This document shows positions 62,666 through 64,000 of a stretch of DNA of 64,000 bases, piece by piece. Made by a program: the position numbers and the translations under genes. Numbering within the stretch: the first letter of the stretch is position 1; every line of letters begins with the position of its first letter. The notes under the pieces are model-generated. The model was given only the letters and a program-made list of their open reading frames with translations. It was not told where the DNA came from and did not search any database. This stretch comes from Gilvimarinus chinensis DSM 19667 (GTDB lineage Bacteria > Pseudomonadota > Gammaproteobacteria > Pseudomonadales > Cellvibrionaceae), in the NCBI RefSeq assembly GCF_000377745.1, contig NZ_KB898714.1, positions 24,653 to 88,652 on the forward strand. Direction: 5' to 3'.

Positions 62666-62963
62666 CTTTAATGGGAAATTGAACAAATTCAAGTGTAGGG
62701 TCCTATGAGTAACAAGTTTAGTGGTCTTTGTTTTCCCAGGCTCCCGATTCTAACCCTCTGAAATATATGTATATTTTTTAATTCGTTGAGTGCATAGAAG
62801 ACCTCGTTGCGGTCTCGTTAAACACGATGGCTTCGTTTCTACAGTGATGGTCAGTAGAAAAAGATGCGCTAACTCCTTGAATTTTATATGATTTCTGACG
62901 ATAAATGGACGAAAAACTAGCGGGATTTTGTGTTGTATAATCGGAATTCCGTCTAATACACTG
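62666..62963. other. intI-attI intergenic region with the attI junction
   Basis: These 298 bases lie between the LexA box and the first cassette. The attI crossover should be at GTTAGCT (62963-62969), between the G and first T. The cassette promoter and IntI binding sites are expected here; I could not pick out the strong and weak sites by eye. No open frame of note. Confidence 0.6.
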
Positions 62964-63689
62964 TTAGCTTAAGGAGAAGCAAAGATTAATACTGAAAGCG
63001 CAATATTGAGTTTGTTGTGGTTACTTACCTTAATTCTTCCATACATCCTCTGGCAGACATCAGTAATTAAAAAATTCAAAAAAGCAGTGCTGTTTATTTC
63101 ATCACTTTTTTTGCTAATTGCCAGCTCAGCATTAACGTACAGTTTAATAGGTGTGATTAATGCAGCTGAAAGAGCGCAACTTCGGCAGCAGAATGAAGCT
63201 AAAGATGTTATTTTGAATATCGCGGATTTGTCTGACAATGAATTTAATTATTACAGTGTAGGTGTCAGCGCTGAGCTTATTGATGACCGAATACGTTACT
63301 TTGAGGACGAGTTAAAAAGCCTTGAAGATAAAGCCATTCGGTCTGAAAAATTTATTAGCTGGCTTGAAGTTATAAAAATCTTAGTTTCAGTTTTGGGGTT
63401 TGCCGTTGCTGCTAATTTCATTGCCAAAACTGTATCAGAGAATGCCAAAGAAGAAGTTGAATACTCGGTCCATGAAAGGTTCTACGACGAGCTTAACAGG
63501 ATTGGAGTGACCAACAAGCTGGCAATATTTACGCTTCTGCTGGTCTTGGGGATGCAAATATACACCTTAGTAAAAAGCTAACAAGCAGCGGCAGAGCGAC
63601 AGCCAACACTACGCACCTTTTGTGTTACTCGCTGTCGCTCAAACATTAACACAAAAGGTGCTCCGCGTTGGCTGCGCCTGCGCTGGGCG
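62964..63689 (+). mobile_element. Integron gene cassette 1
   Basis: The cassette runs from the T after G in GTTAGCT to the G in the terminal GTTGAGG (63689-63695). The R'' site AGCTAAC (63576-63582) is the exact complement of the opening GTTAGCT, as required for a circular cassette. It holds one gene (62985-63581) and an attC of about 120 bases. Confidence 0.85.
62985..63581 (+). CDS. Cassette-encoded membrane protein, unknown
   Basis: A 198-residue protein starting, most likely, at an ATT (62985) eight bases after AAGGAG, with the N-terminus MNTESAILSLLWLLT; without it the first TTG is 63006. There are two helices near the start (about 8-24 and 33-52), a charged periplasmic or cytoplasmic coiled region (60-120, ERAQLRQQNEAKD, DRIRYFEDELKSLEDKAIR) and helices near 125-140 and 178-195. 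I do not recognise the family. Membrane proteins of unknown role are common in integron cassettes. Confidence 0.75.
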   Translation: MNTESAILSLLWLLTLILPYILWQTSVIKKFKKAVLFISSLFLLIASSALTYSLIGVINAAERAQLRQQNEAKDVILNIADLSDNEFNYYSVGVSAELIDDRIRYFEDELKSLEDKAIRSEKFISWLEVIKILVSVLGFAVAANFIAKTVSENAKEEVEYSVHERFYDELNRIGVTNKLAIFTLLLVLGMQIYTLVKS

Positions 63690-63695
63690 TTGAGG
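63577..63695 (+). repeat. attC recombination site of cassette 1
   Basis: The left side (GCTAACAAGC, AGCGGCAG, AGCCAAC) pairs with the right (GTTGGCT, CTGCGCTGGGCGTTGAGG), and a long terminal hairpin (GCACCTTTTGTGTTA and TAACACAAAAGGTGC) forms the variable end. The R' site GTTGAGG is at 63689-63695. Overall it has the imperfect-palindrome layout of an attC of about 119 bases, which IntI reads as single-stranded DNA. Confidence 0.85.
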
Positions 63696-64000
63696 CTGTA
63701 GAAAAACTCTAAAAACAAGGCGTTTTTTGCTAAAATTGGGGCTTGCCAAAAGGAGAAGCGGCCATGCCCAACTTCCGAAAATATAACTATAACCAAGACA
63801 GCATGGTCGTTATCAATTTTGAAGAGCAGCTGCAACCCAATACGTTTGAATATACCCTTCATCGGTTGATCGAAGAGCATATTGATCTGTCAGCATTCTA
63901 CGACAACTATAAGAACGATGAAGGCGGTCGCAGCGCTTACGATCCAGCCATTCTCCTAAAAATCGTGTTATTCGCTTACTCCAAAGGCATCACGTCCAGC
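63694..64000 (+). mobile_element. IS1182-type insertion sequence, left end (runs off the window)
   Basis: The sequence begins at or near GGCTGTAGAAAAACTC (about 63694), the likely left terminal repeat, right at the attC end. It holds the transposase start at 63764. The right end is not in the window, so its boundaries and target duplication are not known. Confidence 0.75.
63764..64000 (+). CDS. IS1182-family transposase, N-terminal part
   Basis: The 79 codons visible encode MPNFRKYNYNQDSMVVINFE and QLQPNTFEYTLHRLIEEHID, then AYDPAILLKIVLFAYSKGIT, which match the start of IS1182-family DDE transposases. AGGAG stands before the ATG. The catalytic domain is beyond the window. Confidence 0.9.
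   Translation, partial: MPNFRKYNYNQDSMVVINFEEQLQPNTFEYTLHRLIEEHIDLSAFYDNYKNDEGGRSAYDPAILLKIVLFAYSKGITSS

Noticed and set aside
1..64000. CRISPR array or rRNA genes
   Set aside because: I saw no regularly spaced direct repeats with unique spacers and no rRNA core sequences.

Overview
The window is chromosomal DNA of a Gram-negative, most likely marine, polysaccharide-degrading gammaproteobacterium. The gene orders lolB-ispE-tRNA-Gln-prs-rplY-pth and hemA-prfA-prmC-moeB are gammaproteobacterial. Poly-serine linkers, GlyGly-CTERM tails, an animal-type alpha-amylase and a sulfatase/TonB-receptor cluster point to the Cellvibrionaceae (Saccharophagus, Teredinibacter or Gilvimarinus relatives). That placement is inferred from content; no phylogeny was run.

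Positions 1-19.6 kb are core genome. They hold an antiporter start, a thioesterase, two tandem exported cyclophilins, translation and precursor genes (pth, rplY, prs, tRNA-Gln, ispE), the lipoprotein factor lolB, and a TPR lipoprotein divergent from hemA-prfA-prmC-moeB. Next come a DUF898 membrane protein with an M48 protease, a PfkB kinase, and PBP1B followed by a TPR lipoprotein that may be its activator.

Positions 19.6-38 kb are metabolic and accessory. An exported alpha-amylase has two phased palindromic operators. A LysE exporter is divergent from a MocR regulator with four GTACAG boxes. coq7, an AAA+ ATPase and a GDSL esterase follow, then a sulfated-glycan locus: sulfatase, TonB-dependent receptor with LacI-type palindromes upstream, sulfatase.

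Positions 38-54 kb hold a tightly overlapping operon (lipoprotein hydrolase, NatA/NatB-like ABC transporter, second lipoprotein hydrolase, S4 protein, YlqF GTPase), a nuclease-fold protein, a six-MCE LetB-like lipid-transport protein with two LetA-like halves, a chemoreceptor, a decayed secreted-protein gene and a GGDEF-EAL protein.

Positions 54-64 kb are a mobile-DNA hotspot. Two same-orientation copies of a tRNA 3' end (elongator tRNA-Met type) at 55312 and 57833 look like attachment sites and bracket a low-GC cargo of two unknown genes. To the right lie remnants of an integrative conjugative element (a TraG-N fragment cut at the att site, a small membrane protein), a TacAT-like toxin-antitoxin pair and an accessory topoisomerase I. 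Next is a complete integron start: an IntI-type integrase with a LexA box just upstream, an attI junction, one gene cassette with an attC site, and an IS1182-type insertion sequence running off the window. This integron is the most interesting system here: its platform parts are recognisable, but its first cassette encodes a membrane protein I do not recognise.
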